Part shown: positions 38,922-41,376 of the stretch, piece by piece
Numbering within the stretch: the first letter of the stretch is position 1
Layout: each line of letters begins with the position of its first letter
Assembly: GCA_020629845.1 (NCBI GenBank)
Contig: JAHDCQ010000012.1
Coordinates: 1 to 41,376 of the forward strand
DNA from: Saprospiraceae bacterium
GTDB lineage: Bacteria > Bacteroidota > Bacteroidia > Chitinophagales > Saprospiraceae
Reading direction: 5' to 3'
DNA: 41,376 nucleotides
The notes under the pieces: model-generated
What the model saw: only the letters and a program-made list of their open reading frames with translations
Told to the model about the DNA's origin: nothing
Database searches by the model: none
Made by a program: the position numbers and the translations under genes

Positions 38922-39638
38922 ATGCATAACTTAAAATTCTTATTGCTTTTAGCTCTAGTAGCTACTTTTATGACAAGCTGCGAATTGGATGAACTTTGTG
39001 AAGCAGGCGAAGGCCCTACCGTGACCAAAGAACTGGAATTGGTAGAATTTCACAGTATTGAATTGAATGTATCGGCAGATGTATTTATTACGCAGGGTTC
39101 AGAGTTTAAAGTAGAAGCTGAAGGGCAGGAAAATATAATTGATTTGCTAGAAACTAGCGTACGAAGCGGCACTTGGGAGATAGAGTTTGATAGAAGCTGC
39201 GTACGTGGTCATAATGGCTTAGATATTTTTATCACAATGCCAAATGTGGAGCGTCTAGAAATTCATGGAAGTGGTAGTATTACTAGCGAAAACGCGCTAG
39301 AAGGCGAACTACTAGAGCTAAAAATTGATGGCTCAGGTGACTTGGATTTGGCAGCCAATATGGAAGAGGTTGCTATCCGCATTGAAGGTTCTGGTACTAC
39401 TAAACTAGAAGGTGCCACCGACGATTTGAATGTAGTGATTCGCGGCTCTGGTGATGTAAAAGCATTTGATTTGGAAACCTTACGTGCTAGTGTAGATGTG
39501 GGTGGTTCAGGTGATGTGGAGGTGAATGTACTGGATTTCCTAGAAGTAGTCATCAATGGTAGCGGCGATGTCTTCTTCAAAGGCGATCCAGAAGTGGATG
39601 TTACTATCAATGGCAGCGGCGACGTACGTGGTGTTTAA
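38922..39638 (+). CDS. Head-GIN domain lipoprotein (DUF2807)
   Basis: A 238-residue lipoprotein. The leader MHNLKFLLLLALVATFMTSC ends in a lipobox with C20 predicted to be lipidated. The mature protein fits the DUF2807 auto-transporter-adhesin-head GIN domain, a right-handed parallel beta helix: FHSIELNVSADVFITQG, then a turn motif GSGD or GSG repeated about every 20 residues (IHGSGSI, IDGSGDL, IEGSGTT, IRGSGDV, VGGSGDV, INGSGDV, INGSGDV). Seven coils are countable. Function unknown; the family is common in Bacteroidota envelopes and may bind carbohydrates or surfaces. It is followed by a strong terminator. It may be co-expressed with the barrel gene upstream, though a hairpin lies between. 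Confidence 0.9.
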   Translation: MHNLKFLLLLALVATFMTSCELDELCEAGEGPTVTKELELVEFHSIELNVSADVFITQGSEFKVEAEGQENIIDLLETSVRSGTWEIEFDRSCVRGHNGLDIFITMPNVERLEIHGSGSITSENALEGELLELKIDGSGDLDLAANMEEVAIRIEGSGTTKLEGATDDLNVVIRGSGDVKAFDLETLRASVDVGGSGDVEVNVLDFLEVVINGSGDVFFKGDPEVDVTINGSGDVRGV

Positions 39639-39712
39639 AAATGGTTTATATATAATTTTAACGCGCAAGTCTTTTTACTTGCGGCTTGTGTAGCGTAAAC
39701 ACGAAATGAATG

Positions 39713-39741
39713 ACGGAGATGCAGGAGCATCTCCGTTTTTT
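39713..39741 (+). terminator. Rho-independent terminator after the head-GIN gene
   Basis: Perfect 10-bp stem ACGGAGATGC (39713-39722) with GCATCTCCGT (39727-39736), AGGA loop and a run of T residues. A smaller hairpin, CGCAAGT/ACTTGCG, lies at 39664-39683. Confidence 0.9.
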
Positions 39742-39748
39742 ATCGTGA

Positions 39749-39938
39749 CTAGTGCATTGTAAAATAAGTTTTTTATAATTTAAAATTATTGCTCGTGAGG
39801 ACATCTGTCCGATACGTTCTTTCTACAAATATCTGATTTGTAGAAAAGTATACGAATCAGATATTCGTATAAAGTCGGTGACGGATTGAAAATCCGCACC
39901 AGCAAAAATTTAAAAAGACTTATTTTACACAGTACTAG
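39749..39938. repeat. 190-bp element with inverted ends and four nested hairpins
   Basis: Ends CTAGT (39749) and ACTAG (39934-39938), with a perfect 12-bp inner end repeat TGTAAAATAAGT (39758-39769) and ACTTATTTTACA (39918-39929). Hairpins: GGACA-TC-TGTCC (39799-39810); TTTCTACAAAT-ATCTG-ATTTGTAGAAA (39820-39846); ATACGAAT-CAGAT-ATTCGTAT (39850-39870); CGGATT-GAA-AATCCG (39882-39896). The two middle loops are exact complements of each other. Confidence 0.75.
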
Positions 39939-39955
39939 GATATTTTAACGCATTG

Positions 39956-41376
39956 CTACGTGCCTGCCAATAGTTCCCGAATCAATTCAGGCTTGGCTAC
40001 ATAATCGCCTAATGGTTTCATTTGAAAGGTGTAGCTATCAGCAGTTTTTAAGTCAAGTTGTTTCATGTCGTCAGGTTTTAGGCAATAGACTTTGCCATCC
40101 GTTGCATGTGCTACGAGAGTAGTCGGCGAACCTAAATCCAAGTAGATTTCTGGTTTCGTGAATCGCAATAAGCCATTCAAGCGATGATTAATCACTTCCA
40201 CTTTGAAAAGCGTTATTGGCTGCCCACTTTCTGTTTCATAGGTGGCTAAAATCTTCTTCTCTTCTTCAAAGCGTTTTAGCACATCTAGATTGAATACGCC
40301 TATGTTATTCAGGCGCAATACAGGTACTGGTTCGCCCAAGTTTTTGTAGACTTCTTGGTAGATAGGCACTTCGCTATAGACCGCAGGGGTGTAGTTTTCG
40401 ATTTTTTCTATCCATTCTGCTTTCGTATACGTTTTAGAAAACCAATCGGGTTGGTAGCGTGGTACAAATTCTAGTGCAAAGAAACTTAAGCTAGAAGTAT
40501 AAGTCATAGTATTAGACTTTAAGTCTGGACTTCGTTGCAATTCGTTCATGGTAAGTCCGTTGATATCTTCCAAGTATTGGTCTTCCATATCTGTCAAATG
40601 CTCAGGAAGAGTTGGTAGTTCTCTAGGAAAAAGGAGCTGTATACACGTCGATAACTTATGCTCTTGCAAGTTTCTGTTCTGTTGTCTTCTGTCCTTTTCG
40701 AACTGTTCTTCTCTTTCTTTAAGTGTTTTTCTATACTTGGAATAACTTTTAGCTAAAGTCTTATCAGGAGTTTTAGATGCTCGTACTGGTACACGAATTA
40801 ATTCTCCTTGATATTTTAGGATAAGTTGGTAATCAAAATCTTTTCGCTTGATGCGTTTAATACGTACATCTGAAAACCGTTTTTCTGTTAATTTGAACTG
40901 ATGCTTTTTAGTAAAATTTTTATCCGAAAATATCCAAACCACACCTTGCATTGCTGCTAATTCGGGATTTTTATTACTTAAGTCTTTGACAAAAATTTTA
41001 TTTTTCCCTTTCGTAACGATTTCAATATTGTAATAAGAAGGATTTTGATATACTTCTTCAAACTCTAAATGGGCAATATAGTCAGTGCCTGCATGTTTTT
41101 CTCTTATACTTTCTCGTTCAAATCGTTCCTCCATATTGTAGTGATTATCTAATATGGAATATTTATAATCGTAGGATTTTGCGCTTTCTATTACTTCTTT
41201 TACAATAGCATGTGTTTCTTGCATTTTTTCCACTAGAGCTGTTTTATCGCGTTCCCACATTCGTCCAAACCCTGCATGAGAACCATACCACTTATCATAG
41301 AAATAGCCCATTGCTTCTAGCCTTGAACCCACCATTTTAGTCTCCACTTCGCCCTGCTCATAATCAATGAATTGCG
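39956..41376 (-). CDS. Unknown protein, 5' end outside the window
   Basis: The reading frame is open from the window edge to the stop at 39956, at least 472 residues. A GTG at 41347 could serve as start, but the frame continues upstream (reading FIDYEQGEVETKMVGSRLEAMG), so the true start is probably beyond the window. It has no transmembrane segment in the visible part. It contains a charged helical region (KTLKEREEQFEKDRRQQNRNL) and beta-rich stretches such as YQLILKYQGELIRVPVRASK and PEIYLDLGSPTTLVAHATDGKVYCLKPDDMKQLD. A conserved-looking GFGRMWERDK lies near its visible N-terminus. No family recognised. A 190-bp repeat element lies just past its stop. Confidence 0.7.
   Translation of the reverse strand, partial: QFIDYEQGEVETKMVGSRLEAMGYFYDKWYGSHAGFGRMWERDKTALVEKMQETHAIVKEVIESAKSYDYKYSILDNHYNMEERFERESIREKHAGTDYIAHLEFEEVYQNPSYYNIEIVTKGKNKIFVKDLSNKNPELAAMQGVVWIFSDKNFTKKHQFKLTEKRFSDVRIKRIKRKDFDYQLILKYQGELIRVPVRASKTPDKTLAKSYSKYRKTLKEREEQFEKDRRQQNRNLQEHKLSTCIQLLFPRELPTLPEHLTDMEDQYLEDINGLTMNELQRSPDLKSNTMTYTSSLSFFALEFVPRYQPDWFSKTYTKAEWIEKIENYTPAVYSEVPIYQEVYKNLGEPVPVLRLNNIGVFNLDVLKRFEEEKKILATYETESGQPITLFKVEVINHRLNGLLRFTKPEIYLDLGSPTTLVAHATDGKVYCLKPDDMKQLDLKTADSYTFQMKPLGDYVAKPELIRELLAGT

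Noticed and set aside
1-41376. tRNA or rRNA genes
   Set aside because: A visual search for T-loop and cloverleaf features found none; a tRNAscan-SE run would settle it.

Overview
This window looks like a chromosomal segment of a Bacteroidota bacterium, most likely from the Saprospiria/Lewinella-Haliscomenobacter side; that placement is inference. The evidence is two type A and one type B type IX secretion (T9SS) C-terminal sorting domains, family types typical of the phylum (DUF5686 with a carboxypeptidase-regulatory domain, DUF4199, head-GIN DUF2807, secreted M36 and M1 peptidases), near absence of Shine-Dalgarno sequences, and several TAnnTTTG-type -7 boxes. Base composition is moderately AT-rich by eye (not computed). 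No tRNA, rRNA, CRISPR array, phage gene or transposase gene was recognised.

Layout. 1-5.9 kb, plus strand: an amidinotransferase/arginine-deiminase family enzyme, an RsbW-type ATPase, ybeY, a thioredoxin-like protein, a secreted M1 peptidase and a small T9SS type B cargo protein. 5.95-6.08 kb, minus strand: a 42-residue membrane protein. 6.2-14.5 kb, plus: two giant paralogous surface proteins built from CARDB/DUF11-like beta domains with type A sorting domains. 14.6-21.0 kb, minus: endonuclease III, a two-gene membrane pair, and a coiled-coil/helix-hairpin-helix protein next to an OmpA-family protein. 21.4-25.6 kb: MATE exporter (plus), then a 1-Cys peroxiredoxin and gpmI (minus). 26.0-31.3 kb: DUF5686 protein (plus), polysaccharide deacetylase (minus), two carboxypeptidase-regulatory-domain proteins (plus). 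31.4-37.5 kb, minus: a 1246-residue M36 metalloprotease, a lipoprotein and a MOSC protein. 38.1-39.6 kb, plus: a beta-barrel-like protein and a head-GIN lipoprotein. 39.9 kb to the end, minus: an unknown protein that runs off the window. Much of the content concerns the cell envelope and secreted proteins; housekeeping genes are scattered singly, with few operons.

The most unusual content is between the genes. At least a dozen intergenic gaps carry degenerate tandem repeats with a strict seven-base period. They come from five or more unrelated sequence families and are usually arranged as two facing arms that fold into one long hairpin, sometimes touching stop or start codons. A second class consists of structured elements of about 90-190 bp in which stems differ but stay paired while loops and single-stranded parts are conserved. 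These include a pair of 167/168-bp elements in opposite orientation flanking the MOSC gene, and two elements with a nested a-b-b'-a' hairpin layout. These repeat systems are the best candidates for something not yet described.
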